Of a stretch of 62,872 bases of DNA, positions 1 through 7,902 are shown in pieces. The position numbers were made by a program, and so were the translations under genes. Source of the stretch: SLRI01 sp964576715 (lineage in GTDB: Bacteria; Pseudomonadota; Alphaproteobacteria; Geminicoccales; Geminicoccaceae). The stretch covers positions 1 through 62,872 of the forward strand of contig CAZNWE010000014.1 of assembly GCA_964576715.1 (NCBI GenBank), given 5' to 3'. Under the pieces are notes generated by a model. It ran no database searches, was not told where the DNA came from, and worked only from the letters and a program-made list of their open reading frames with translations. Position 1 is the first letter of the stretch. Every line of letters begins with the position of its first letter.

Positions 1-815
1 CGGCGTTCCTTGAAGGTGAAGCTCTCGATGCCGTATTCCTCGGTCTCCGGCACGTGGTCCTGAAAGCCGTAGAGCTCCTGCACCCAGCCGGGAAAGCGCT
101 GGGCGCGCTCGAGGTCGAAGCGGCCGGTGCCGACGATCTCGGTCACCGGGACCTCGGCGAAATCGGCCTCGATCAGCCGGGCCACCGGATTCAGGCTCTT
201 GATGATGCTGCGTGCGTCGGCGCGCTGTTCGGGCGTCGCATCGCCCACCTTGTTCAGCACGATGGTGTCGGCGAACTCGATCTGCTCGACCAGGAGGTCG
301 ACCACGGTGCGGGTGTCGTCCTCGCCCAGGCTCTGGCCGCGCATCGCGAGGAAGTCGTGACTGCCGTAATCGGCGGTCAGGTTGATGGCGTCGACCACGG
401 TGACCATGCTGTCTATCCGGGCCACGTCGGCGAGCGAGAAGCCGTCCTCGTCGCGGAAGTCGAAGGTGGTGGCGACCGGCAAAGGCTCGCTGATGCCGGT
501 GGATTCGATCAGGAGGTGATCGAAGCGGCCGTCCTTGGCCAGCGCCGTCACCTCCTTCAGCAGGTCGTCCCTGAGCGTGCAGCAAATGCAGCCATTGGTC
601 ATCTCGACCAGCCGCTCCTCCGTGCGCGAGAGGTTGGCGCCGCCACGCTCGACCAGGGCCGCGTCGATGTTCACCTCGCTCATGTCGTTGACGATCACCG
701 CGACCTTCTTGCCCTCGCGGTTGCTCAGCACGTGGTTCAAGAGCGTGGTCTTGCCGGATCCCAGAAAGCCGGAGAGCACGGTGACGGGGAGCGGGGTTGT
801 CGGCACGGTCGGCAT
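1..815 (-). CDS. COG0523 (CobW/ZigA-like) metallochaperone GTPase, C-terminus cut by window edge
   Basis: This is a G3E-family GTPase that in its family delivers zinc to client enzymes under zinc starvation (ZigA/YciC/ZagA type). The translation shows a P-loop GFLGSGKTTLLNH about 15 residues in, the family metal site NGCICCTLRDDL, and a later NKVG base-recognition motif. The C-terminus lies beyond base 1, so the gene is partial. I chose ATG at 815. An in-frame ATG at 845 lies only 6 bases from the Zur-like palindrome and has no ribosome site. It is divergent from a second COG0523 gene. Repression by Zur is inferred from the operator. The family call is firm; the substrate is not proven. Confidence 0.9.
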   Translation of the reverse strand, partial: MPTVPTTPLPVTVLSGFLGSGKTTLLNHVLSNREGKKVAVIVNDMSEVNIDAALVERGGANLSRTEERLVEMTNGCICCTLRDDLLKEVTALAKDGRFDHLLIESTGISEPLPVATTFDFRDEDGFSLADVARIDSMVTVVDAINLTADYGSHDFLAMRGQSLGEDDTRTVVDLLVEQIEFADTIVLNKVGDATPEQRADARSIIKSLNPVARLIEADFAEVPVTEIVGTGRFDLERAQRFPGWVQELYGFQDHVPETEEYGIESFTFKER

Positions 816-851
816 GACGGCGATCCATCTTCGCAGGTTTGACATCGTCAA

Positions 852-864
852 GTTATATTATAAC
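852..864. promoter_or_regulatory. Zur-type operator between two divergent COG0523 genes
   Basis: GTTATATTATAAC is a perfect inverted repeat with a single central base, in an AT-rich patch inside GC-rich DNA. It matches the core of the proteobacterial Zur box (GTTATAnTATAAC). It lies upstream of both divergent COG0523 GTPase genes, the classic class of Zur targets. The motif is seen directly; Zur binding is inferred. Confidence 0.8.
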
Positions 865-887
865 ATCACGAATGGCAATCACCCCGA

Positions 888-1970
888 GTGCGGCAGAGGT
901 ACCAGAGGTTGAGCGTCGATCCAGGTTTAGGGCCCGATCCAGCGCGGCAGCTGCCGATCACCGTCGTCACCGGGTTTCTGGGTGCCGGCAAGACGACGCT
1001 GTTGCGCCATATCCTGGCCGATCCGGGCTTCGCGCGGACGGCGGTGATCATCAACGAGTTCGGCGAGGTGCCGCTCGATCACGAGCTGGTGGCGACGGCC
1101 GAGGAGGACATCATCGAGGTGGCGGGCGGCTGCCTCTGCTGCACGGTCCGGGGTGACCTCTCTCGCGCCATCCGCGATCTCGACATCAAGCGCCGGCGGG
1201 CCAAGGTGATGGACTATGAGCGGGTGATCCTCGAGACCACGGGTCTGGCTGACCCCGCGCCTATCCTGCAGACGCTGATGACCGATCCCCTCATCGCGCA
1301 CGGCTATCGCCTGGACGGCGTGGTCACGCTGGTGGACGCGGCCGCCGGGCTCGCGACCCTCGACGCGCAGGAGGAGGCGAGGAAGCAGGTGGCGATGGCG
1401 GATCGACTCCTGGTCACCAAGGCGGATCTCGCGGGTGGCAGCCTGCCGGCGGCCCTGGCCCAACGGCTACGGGCGCTCAATCCCGTGGCCGACATCGTCC
1501 CCTGCGCGCAGGGCGTGGTGGCGCCGGAGCGGCTGTTCGGGCTCGGGCCCTGGCGCGAGCGGCACGGCTCGGCCGAGATCGAGGCCTGGCTCGGAGCGGC
1601 GGCGCTGGACACCCATCATCACCATGGCCACGAGCACGGGCACGACCCGAACCGGCACGGCGACGCTGTTCGGGCGTTTTGCCTGCGTCGGTCGGAGCCG
1701 ATCCCGGCCGCTGCGTTCAGCGCTTTTCTCGAGCTCTTGATCGCGACCGCCGGCCCCGGGCTGTTGCGGGTCAAGGGGCTCGTCAAGATCGCCGAGCAGC
1801 CGGCCTATCCCCTGGTCCTGCATGCGGTGCAGCATATCGTCCACGAGCCGGTGCTGCTCGATGGCTGGCCCTCGGCGGACGAGGACACCCGGCTCGTCTT
1901 CATCGTTCGCGGCATCGCCGAGGCATCGATCACCACGCTGTTCGATGCGCTGACCGGTGCGCCGGGCTGA
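888..1970 (+). CDS. COG0523 (CobW-family) GTPase with His-rich metal-binding stretch
   Basis: A second G3E GTPase, divergent from the first. Counting from the GTG at 888 it has P-loop GFLGAGKT at residues 29-36, the metal site CLCC at 82-85, a VTKAD base-recognition motif near 176-180, and a histidine-rich stretch (HHHHGHEHGHDPNRH, about 243-257) before the C-terminal CobW domain. Such stretches bind zinc or related metals in this family. The GTG has no clear ribosome site; TTG at 909 has CAGAGG nine bases upstream and may be the true start. The Zur-like operator at 852-864 lies just upstream. The likely role is zinc allocation under zinc limitation. Confidence 0.88.
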   Translation: MRQRYQRLSVDPGLGPDPARQLPITVVTGFLGAGKTTLLRHILADPGFARTAVIINEFGEVPLDHELVATAEEDIIEVAGGCLCCTVRGDLSRAIRDLDIKRRRAKVMDYERVILETTGLADPAPILQTLMTDPLIAHGYRLDGVVTLVDAAAGLATLDAQEEARKQVAMADRLLVTKADLAGGSLPAALAQRLRALNPVADIVPCAQGVVAPERLFGLGPWRERHGSAEIEAWLGAAALDTHHHHGHEHGHDPNRHGDAVRAFCLRRSEPIPAAAFSAFLELLIATAGPGLLRVKGLVKIAEQPAYPLVLHAVQHIVHEPVLLDGWPSADEDTRLVFIVRGIAEASITTLFDALTGAPG

Positions 1971-2017
1971 GACGACAGACCACGACCTCGCCCTTGCGCG
2001 CTGCCCGACGGCCACCG

Positions 2018-2033
2018 GGGCACGTGACTTGTT
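2018..2033 (+). promoter_or_regulatory. Candidate sigma-54 promoter for aioBA
   Basis: GGGCACGTGACTTGTT fits the -24/-12 consensus TGGCACG-N4-TTGCW. It has the GG and CACG of the -24 element and TTG of the -12 element, but GT replaces the usual GC. It lies 57 bases before the aioB start. aioBA operons in Rhizobium/Agrobacterium relatives are known to be RpoN-dependent with the AioSR two-component system. No aioXSR genes are in the window. Confidence 0.5.
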
Positions 2034-2089
2034 CTTGGAATTCGACTAAGAATAAATTGTCAGGGTCCGAACAATCAGGGAGGCTTGTC

Positions 2090-2614
2090 GTGAAACGGTG
2101 CAATGCACTCGTCGATCTCGGCCGTCGGCGATTTTTGCGCGGCAGCGCGACCACTGCCGCCGGGGCGGCGGCCGCGGCCTTTGTGGCACAGCCGGTGCGT
2201 CGCGCGCAGGCGGCGGCACGGGTGGACTATCCGTCGGCGCGGCTCGCCAATATCGCCGACCTCGTCGTGGATGAGCCGTTCGACATCGCCTATCCGGACG
2301 AGGACTCGCCGGGTGTGCTCTTGAAGTTCGGCCATGCGGTCACCGGTGGCGTCGGCCCCGACGGCGACATTGTCGGCTTTTCCATCCTCTGCCCGCACAA
2401 GGGCTTTGCCCTGCTGTTCAATGCCGAGGACCGGGTGTTCAATTGCCCGGGCCACTATTCCCGCTTCGATCCGGAGAAGGGCGGGCTGCAGATCTGGGGC
2501 CAGTCGACCCAGAACCTGCCGCAGTTCGCCCTCACCGTCGACGAGGCCGGCGACATCCATGCCGAGGGTGTCGACGAGCTGATCTACGGCCGTCTTAGCA
2601 ACGTCTTGGCGTAG
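2090..2614 (+). CDS. aioB: Arsenite oxidase small (Rieske) subunit AioB
   Basis: This is the Rieske [2Fe-2S] subunit of periplasmic arsenite oxidase. It passes electrons from the molybdenum subunit to cytochrome c or azurin-type acceptors. The GTG start at 2090 follows AGGGAGG and gives 174 residues. A twin-arginine signal (GRRRFLRG, residues 11-18) precedes a hydrophobic Ala-rich stretch, so the folded complex is exported by Tat. Cluster ligands are CPH (C101, H103) and CPGH (C119, H122). The two extra cysteines that form a disulfide in most Rieske proteins are replaced by F106 and G121. aioA follows after 13 bases. Confidence 0.95.
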   Translation: MKRCNALVDLGRRRFLRGSATTAAGAAAAAFVAQPVRRAQAAARVDYPSARLANIADLVVDEPFDIAYPDEDSPGVLLKFGHAVTGGVGPDGDIVGFSILCPHKGFALLFNAEDRVFNCPGHYSRFDPEKGGLQIWGQSTQNLPQFALTVDEAGDIHAEGVDELIYGRLSNVLA

Positions 2615-2627
2615 CGGGAGGAAAACG

Positions 2628-5165
2628 ATGGCTTTCAAGCGTCAGATCGACCGGCTGCCGATCATCCCCGCGGATGCGAGGCAGCACACCGCCGTCTGCC
2701 ATTTCTGCATCGTCGGCTGCGGCTACCATGCTTATACCTGGGACATCAACAAGCAGGGCGGCACGGCCCCCGACCAGAACGTCTTCGGCGTCGATCTCGC
2801 CGAGCAGCAGGGGGCGGAGACCGAGGCCTGGTACAGCCCGTCGATGTACAACATCGTCAAGCAGGACGGCCGTGACGTCCATCTCGTCATCAAGCCGGAC
2901 CCGGGCTGCGTCGTGAACTCGGGCCTGGGCTCGGTGCGCGGGGCGCGGATGGCCGAGCTGAGCTATTCCGAGGCGCGCTCGACCCAACAGCAGCGGCTCA
3001 CCGATCCCCTGGTCTGGCGCTACGGCTCGATGATGCCGACCAGCTGGGACGATGCGCTCGATCTGGTGGCCAGGGTCACCGCCGCCGTCGTCGACAACCA
3101 GGGTGAGGACGGGGTGATCGTCTCGGCCTTCGACCATGGCGGTGCGGGTGGCGGCTACGAGAACACCTGGGGCACCGGCAAGCTCTATTTCGGTGCCATG
3201 AAGATCAAGAACATCCGCATCCACAATCGACCCGCCTACAATTCCGAGGTCCACGGCACCCGCGACATGGGGGTTGGCGAGCTCAACAATTGCTACGAGG
3301 ACGCCGAGCTCGCCGACACCATCATGGCGGTCGGCACCAACGCGCTCGAGACGCAGACCAACTACTTCCTCAACCACTGGGTCCCGAACCTGCGCGGCGC
3401 GACGCTTTCGAAGAAGGAAGCCGAGCTGCCGGGCGAGCCGCACAGCGCCGGGCGGATCATCATCGTCGACCCGCGCCGCACGCTCACCGTCAATGCCTGC
3501 GAGGCCGAGGCGGGCAAGGACAACGTCCTCCATCTTGCCATCAACTCCGGCACCGATCTGGCGCTTTTCAACGCGCTCTTCACCTTGATCGCGGAGGAGG
3601 GCTGGGTGGATCGCGACTTCATCGAGGCCTCGACGCTGCGCGACGGTGCGAGCCGCCCGCCGCTCTACCCGGCGCGCGGCATCTCCGAGGCGACCCCGGG
3701 CCACCTCACGAGCTTCGAGGCCGCCGTCGAGGGCTGCCGCATCTCGCTCGGCGAGGCGGCCGAGATCACCGGGCTCGACCCGGCGCAAATCCTCAAGGCG
3801 GCCGAATGGATCGCCATGCCCAAGGAGGGCGGCGCCCGCCGGCGCACCATGTTCGGCTACGAGAAGGGGCTGATCTGGGGCAACGACAACTACCGGACCA
3901 ACGGGGCCCTGGTGAACCTCGCACTCGCCACCGGCAATGTCGGCCGGCCCGGCGGCGGCGTGGTTCGCCTCGGTGGTCACCAGGAGGGCTATGTCCGCCC
4001 CGGCGACGCCCATGTCGGCCGGCCCGCCGCCTACGTCGACCAACTCTTGATCGGCGGCCGTGGCGGCGTGCACCACGTCTGGGGCTGTGATCACTACAAG
4101 ACGACCTTGAACGCGCAAGAATTCAAGCGGGTCTACAAGCGCCGCACCGACATGGTGAAGGATGCGATGAACGCCGTGCCGGCGGGCGATCGCGACGCCC
4201 AAGTGGCGGCTATCGTCAACGCCATCCGCCAGGGTGGCCTCTTTGCCGTCAATGTCGACATCGTGCCGACCAAGATCGGCGAGGCCTGCCACGTCGTGCT
4301 GCCGGCGGCGACCTCGGGCGAGATGAACCTGACCTCGATGAACGGCGAGCGGCGGATGCGGATCACCGAGCGCTACATGGACCCGCCCGGTCAGGCGATG
4401 CCCGACTGCCTGATTGCAGCGCGCCTCGCCAATCACATGGAGCGGGTGCTCCGCGAGGCCGGCAACGACGCGTCTGCCGACCAGTTCCAGGGGTTCGACT
4501 GGCAGACCGAGGAGGACGCGTTCATCGACGGCTACCAGGCCAACGCGCATGGCGGCGAGTACGTCACCTACGCGCGCCTCCGGGCGATGGGCACCAACGG
4601 CTTTCAGGAGCCGGCGACCGGGGTCGAGGGGGAGGTGATCCAGGGGACCAAGCGGCTGTACACCGAGGGGGTTTTCTCGACCGACGACGGCCGGGCGCGG
4701 TTCATGGATGCCCCCTGGCGCGGCCTCGAGGCGCCCGGCAAGGTCGAGCAGCAGGAGAACCACCGCTTCCTGGTCAATAACGGTCGCGCCAACGCCGTCT
4801 GGCAGTCCGCCTATCTCGACAAGGCCAACGACTTCGTCATGGATCGCTGGCCCTACCCCTTCATCGAGATGCACCCCGACGACATGGCCGATCTGGGCCT
4901 GGCCGAGGGCGATCTGGTCGAGGTCTACAACGACGTCGGCTACACCCAGGCCATGGCGCTGCCGACGGCGACCGCCCGGCCGGGCGAGACCTTCATGCTG
5001 TTCGCCTTTCCCACCGGTGTGCAGGGCAATGTCGTCAATGCCGGCACCAACGAGTTGGTGATCCCCAACTACAAGCAGACCTGGGCCGATATCAGGAAGC
5101 TCGCGGATGCACCCCAGGCGGTGGCGCATCTGTCGTTCAAGTCGCGCGAGTACAGCACCGGCTGA
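2628..5165 (+). CDS. aioA: Arsenite oxidase large molybdopterin subunit AioA
   Basis: This DMSO-reductase-family subunit oxidises arsenite to arsenate at a bis-molybdopterin guanine dinucleotide centre in the periplasm. It has 845 residues, normal for AioA. CHFCIVGC at residues 24-31 supplies the three cysteines (C24, C27, C31) of the [3Fe-4S] cluster typical of AioA. The ATG at 2628 follows GGGAGG. It has no signal peptide of its own, as expected for a partner carried by the Tat signal of AioB. aioB lies directly upstream, and a strong terminator follows the stop. Confidence 0.97.
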   Translation: MAFKRQIDRLPIIPADARQHTAVCHFCIVGCGYHAYTWDINKQGGTAPDQNVFGVDLAEQQGAETEAWYSPSMYNIVKQDGRDVHLVIKPDPGCVVNSGLGSVRGARMAELSYSEARSTQQQRLTDPLVWRYGSMMPTSWDDALDLVARVTAAVVDNQGEDGVIVSAFDHGGAGGGYENTWGTGKLYFGAMKIKNIRIHNRPAYNSEVHGTRDMGVGELNNCYEDAELADTIMAVGTNALETQTNYFLNHWVPNLRGATLSKKEAELPGEPHSAGRIIIVDPRRTLTVNACEAEAGKDNVLHLAINSGTDLALFNALFTLIAEEGWVDRDFIEASTLRDGASRPPLYPARGISEATPGHLTSFEAAVEGCRISLGEAAEITGLDPAQILKAAEWIAMPKEGGARRRTMFGYEKGLIWGNDNYRTNGALVNLALATGNVGRPGGGVVRLGGHQEGYVRPGDAHVGRPAAYVDQLLIGGRGGVHHVWGCDHYKTTLNAQEFKRVYKRRTDMVKDAMNAVPAGDRDAQVAAIVNAIRQGGLFAVNVDIVPTKIGEACHVVLPAATSGEMNLTSMNGERRMRITERYMDPPGQAMPDCLIAARLANHMERVLREAGNDASADQFQGFDWQTEEDAFIDGYQANAHGGEYVTYARLRAMGTNGFQEPATGVEGEVIQGTKRLYTEGVFSTDDGRARFMDAPWRGLEAPGKVEQQENHRFLVNNGRANAVWQSAYLDKANDFVMDRWPYPFIEMHPDDMADLGLAEGDLVEVYNDVGYTQAMALPTATARPGETFMLFAFPTGVQGNVVNAGTNELVIPNYKQTWADIRKLADAPQAVAHLSFKSREYSTG

Positions 5166-5194
5166 GTTAGGCAGCCCGTTTCGGGCGGTCTTCT

Positions 5195-5230
5195 GGGCTC
5201 CGGGAAAGCGCTTTCCCGGAGCCCTTTTTT
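5195..5230 (+). terminator. Rho-independent terminator after aioA
   Basis: A perfect 30-base palindrome (5195-5224; arms start GGGCTCCGGG and end CCCGGAGCCC) is followed at once by six T residues. It lies 30 bases past the aioA stop, so the aioBA transcript probably ends here and the permease gene has its own start. Confidence 0.92.
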
Positions 5231-5328
5231 GTCGCAGTGCAGGATGGAGGCGCCGCGCTTACGTCGGTCGGTAGTGGGTGAAATGATCGACGCTCGGCGA
5301 AGACGGCGGGTGGTCGGAAAGGGCAGCG

Positions 5329-6639
5329 ATGGATTGGGCAGTCGAGCGCCGTTGGCTATTGCTGGCTGTTTTGGGTTTCGCGGCGATCTATGCGCTGCCG
5401 TTGGCGTCGCTCGCCTGGCTCGACTGGCGGCCGATGGCGTTCGCCGTCTACGAGGGGGCGGCGCTGTTGCAGTGGTATGCCCGCGAACATGTCATCCTCT
5501 GCCTCCTGCCGGCCTTCCTGGTCGCTGGCGGCATGGCGGTCTACATCCCGCAATCGGTGGTGCTCAAGCATCTCGGCGCCGAGGCGAACCGCTGGGTGGC
5601 GCTGGGCGTCGCGTCCGTTTCGGGCACGGTGCTCGCGGTTTGCTCGTGCACGGTGCTGCCGCTCTTCGGCGGGCTCTACAAGCGGGGGGCCGGCATCGGC
5701 CCGGCGGTGGCGTTTCTCTACACCGGCCCGGCGATCAACGTCATCGCCATCGTCATGACCGCCAAGGTACTGGGTGTGCAGCTCGGCATCGCCCGGGCGG
5801 TGGCGGCGATTCTGTTCGCGATCGTCATCGGCCTCGTCATGCACCTGATTTTCGCTCGCAACGGCAATGCCGCAGGGTTCAAGGCGCTGCCCGATACCGA
5901 GTTCCATGCGGGTCGGACCGCACTGCTGTTCGGTTCGATGATGGCGGTGCTGGTGTTCGCCAACTGGGCCGTGGTGAGTGCCGAAGACCAGTCGCTATGG
6001 GCGGCCATCGCCGCGGCCAAGTGGTGGCTGACCGGCGGGTTCGCGGCAATTCTGGCGGTGGTCCTCGTGGCCGGCTTCCACTGGCGGCCGATCCCGCTGC
6101 TCTTTGTGGGGGCCGTCGTCCTGGTCCCCGCCGTGCTGGCACCGCACGAGCCGCAGCTGGCGTTTCTCGTGGGCCTCGCCGGGCTCGTGATCGTCGCGAT
6201 GCGCGGTGGCGAGGCAGCCCAGGACTGGATGGCCGAGACCTGGAGCTTCGCCAAGCAGATCCTGCCCTTGCTCCTGGCCGGGGTGTTCGTCGCCGGCTTC
6301 CTGCTCGGCCGGCCGGGCGAGGAGGGCCTGATCCCGCCGCAGTGGATCGCGATCGCGGTCGGCGGCGAGGGGCTGGGTGCCAATCTCTTCGCCTCGGTCG
6401 TGGGCTCGCTGATGTATTTCGCGACGCTGACCGAGGTGCCGATCGTCCAGGCACTCCGGGGTGCCGGGATGGGCGAGGGGCCGTCCTTGGCCCTCTTGCT
6501 CGCTGGCCCGGCGCTGTCGCTGCCCAATATGCTCGCCATTCGCAGCATCATGGGCACCGAGCGCACCGTGGTCTACGTGGCGCTGGTCGTCGTCATGGCG
6601 ACCGTTTCTGGACTGATCTACGGCAGTATCTTCGGCTGA
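5329..6639 (+). CDS. ArsP/YraQ-family (COG0701) permease
   Basis: A polytopic inner-membrane permease of 436 residues with about ten hydrophobic segments. The family signature VCSCTVLPLFGGLYKRG (C105, C107) is followed by TGPAIN, and the second half repeats the pattern with TEVPIVQAL and GPALSLPN. ArsP members export trivalent organoarsenicals; other COG0701 members have unknown substrates. The ATG at 5329 has only a weak ribosome site. The next gene, a thioredoxin-like protein, starts 13 bases after the stop, and arsR follows, which supports an arsenic role. The substrate is inferred from context. Confidence 0.82.
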   Translation: MDWAVERRWLLLAVLGFAAIYALPLASLAWLDWRPMAFAVYEGAALLQWYAREHVILCLLPAFLVAGGMAVYIPQSVVLKHLGAEANRWVALGVASVSGTVLAVCSCTVLPLFGGLYKRGAGIGPAVAFLYTGPAINVIAIVMTAKVLGVQLGIARAVAAILFAIVIGLVMHLIFARNGNAAGFKALPDTEFHAGRTALLFGSMMAVLVFANWAVVSAEDQSLWAAIAAAKWWLTGGFAAILAVVLVAGFHWRPIPLLFVGAVVLVPAVLAPHEPQLAFLVGLAGLVIVAMRGGEAAQDWMAETWSFAKQILPLLLAGVFVAGFLLGRPGEEGLIPPQWIAIAVGGEGLGANLFASVVGSLMYFATLTEVPIVQALRGAGMGEGPSLALLLAGPALSLPNMLAIRSIMGTERTVVYVALVVVMATVSGLIYGSIFG

Positions 6640-6652
6640 AGGGGAGAAAAGC

Positions 6653-6892
6653 GTGCTCGATCTCAAAGTTTACGGCACCGGCTGTGCCAAGTGCAACCGG
6701 CTCGAGGCCAACACCGACGCGGCGGCAAAGTCGCTCGGGCTCGACTACCGGCTGGAGAAGATCACCGATGCCGATGCGATCACCGACGCCGGCGTCTTGA
6801 TCACCCCGGCGCTCGTCGCCAACGGCACTATCGTCGTTTCCGGCAAGGCCCCGTCGCCCGAAGAGATCGCCGTCATTTTGCCGAAAAGCTGA
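6653..6892 (+). CDS. Small thioredoxin-like redox-active disulfide protein
   Basis: A 79-residue protein of the TM0996/MTH895 type, a minimal thioredoxin fold with the active site GTGCAKCNR (C11 and C14). The GTG start follows AAGGGGAGAAAA. No signal peptide is visible, so it is cytoplasmic. It is often coupled to COG0701 permeases, as here, where 13 bases separate the two genes. It could reduce the paired cysteines of the permease or the arsenical cargo, but that is inference. The family call is firm. Confidence 0.85.
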   Translation: MLDLKVYGTGCAKCNRLEANTDAAAKSLGLDYRLEKITDADAITDAGVLITPALVANGTIVVSGKAPSPEEIAVILPKS

Positions 6893-6973
6893 CCGCCTCT
6901 TTGTCATCGGCCTGTCACGACGACGCGGTACCGTTTGAATGGTTCTGCCGCACGGTTTGATGATCGGTGAACT

Positions 6974-7342
6974 ATGGAACACGATGATGCGGTTCTCGCC
7001 TTCACGGCGCTCGGCCACGGCACCCGGCTCGGCATCGTCCGGCTGCTGGTGCAACAAGGGCCGAGCGGATTGCCGGCGGGGGCCGTCGCGGAGGCGCTCG
7101 GTGTCGTTGCCTCCACGCTGTCCTTTCATCTCAAGGAACTGGAGCGGGCCCGGCTCTTGACCTCCTGGCGGCAGCAGCGGCAGATCTTTTACGCTGCCGA
7201 CCTCGAGGGGCTGCGCCGGCTCTTGACCTATCTCACCGAGGACTGCTGTCAGGGCCGCCCAGAGATCTGCGGCGGGCTCATGGCGGCGATCGCCGGCTGC
7301 CACCCAGTGGAGTACGGGGGCAGCCAACAAGGGGCCGTCTAG
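6974..7342 (+). CDS. arsR: ArsR-family arsenic-responsive repressor
   Basis: A winged-helix repressor of the ArsR/SmtB family, 122 residues, with recognition helix region around VVASTLSFHLKELERARLL (44-62). It lacks the classic ELCVCDL-type site. Instead, cysteines cluster late in the protein: C91 and C92, then C99, in DCCQGRPEIC. This resembles the C-terminal three-cysteine arsenite site of Acidithiobacillus ArsR. It should release DNA on binding As(III). arsC starts 32 bases downstream. I could not define its operator with confidence in the 81 bases upstream. Confidence 0.9.
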   Translation: MEHDDAVLAFTALGHGTRLGIVRLLVQQGPSGLPAGAVAEALGVVASTLSFHLKELERARLLTSWRQQRQIFYAADLEGLRRLLTYLTEDCCQGRPEICGGLMAAIAGCHPVEYGGSQQGAV

Positions 7343-7374
7343 CAGGGGGCCAACCAACAGGGGGCGAGGAGACG

Positions 7375-7902
7375 ATGACGGACCGCAAGTACAACGTGCT
7401 GTTTTTGTGCACCCACAACACCGCGCGCAGCATCATGGCCGAGGCCATTTTGCGCAACCGGGCGGGGGACGGGTTCAACGCCAGCTCTGCCGGGGCCGAC
7501 CCCGGTGCTGCGGTCCACCCGATGGCGCTCCGGGTGCTCGAGCAGGCCAGGCTGCCGATCGACGGTCTTCGGCCCAAGGGCTGGGATCAGTTTGCCGGGG
7601 CCAATGCGCCGGCCTTCGACTTCGTCTTCACCGTCTGCAACCGTGTTTCGGGGGAGACTTGCCCCACCTGGGAAGGCCGGCCGATCACCGCCGACTGGAG
7701 CGTGCCCGACCCGGCCGCGGCCGAGGGCAGCGATCACCTGCGCATGGCGCATTTCCAGGAGGCCTTCCGCTTCCTCGACAACCGGATCAAGATCTTCGTC
7801 TCCCTGCCGATCGGCTCGCTCGATCGGATCAGCCTGCAGCAGAAGGTCGAGGAAATCGGCCAGCTGGCGCCGGCGGACGACAGCGGCGCCTCGGTGGCGT
7901 GA
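7375..7902 (+). CDS. arsC: Arsenate reductase ArsC, LMW-phosphatase type
   Basis: Reduces arsenate to arsenite in the cytoplasm using a cysteine relay related to low-molecular-weight tyrosine phosphatases. The P-loop CTHNTARS places catalytic C12 and R18. The relay cysteines are C88 and C96 in VCNRVSGETCP, followed by WSVPDPA, which contains the acid Asp. The ATG at 7375 follows GAGGAG. The stop overlaps the GTG of the next gene (GTGA), implying translational coupling to the GAPDH/ArsJ export route. At 175 residues it is longer than the usual 130-140 because of a C-terminal extension rich in Ala and acidic residues. Confidence 0.93.
   Translation: MTDRKYNVLFLCTHNTARSIMAEAILRNRAGDGFNASSAGADPGAAVHPMALRVLEQARLPIDGLRPKGWDQFAGANAPAFDFVFTVCNRVSGETCPTWEGRPITADWSVPDPAAAEGSDHLRMAHFQEAFRFLDNRIKIFVSLPIGSLDRISLQQKVEEIGQLAPADDSGASVA

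Noticed and set aside
2595..5129. Very long open frame antisense to aioA (844 codons)
   Set aside because: It mirrors aioA codon positions in GC-rich DNA, has no family motifs and is typical antisense shadow coding.
6893..6973. ArsR operator or -35/-10 promoter before arsR
   Set aside because: TTGTCA is present at 6901, but no -10 at proper spacing and no clear inverted repeat; the GTTTGA-like direct repeats are too weak.
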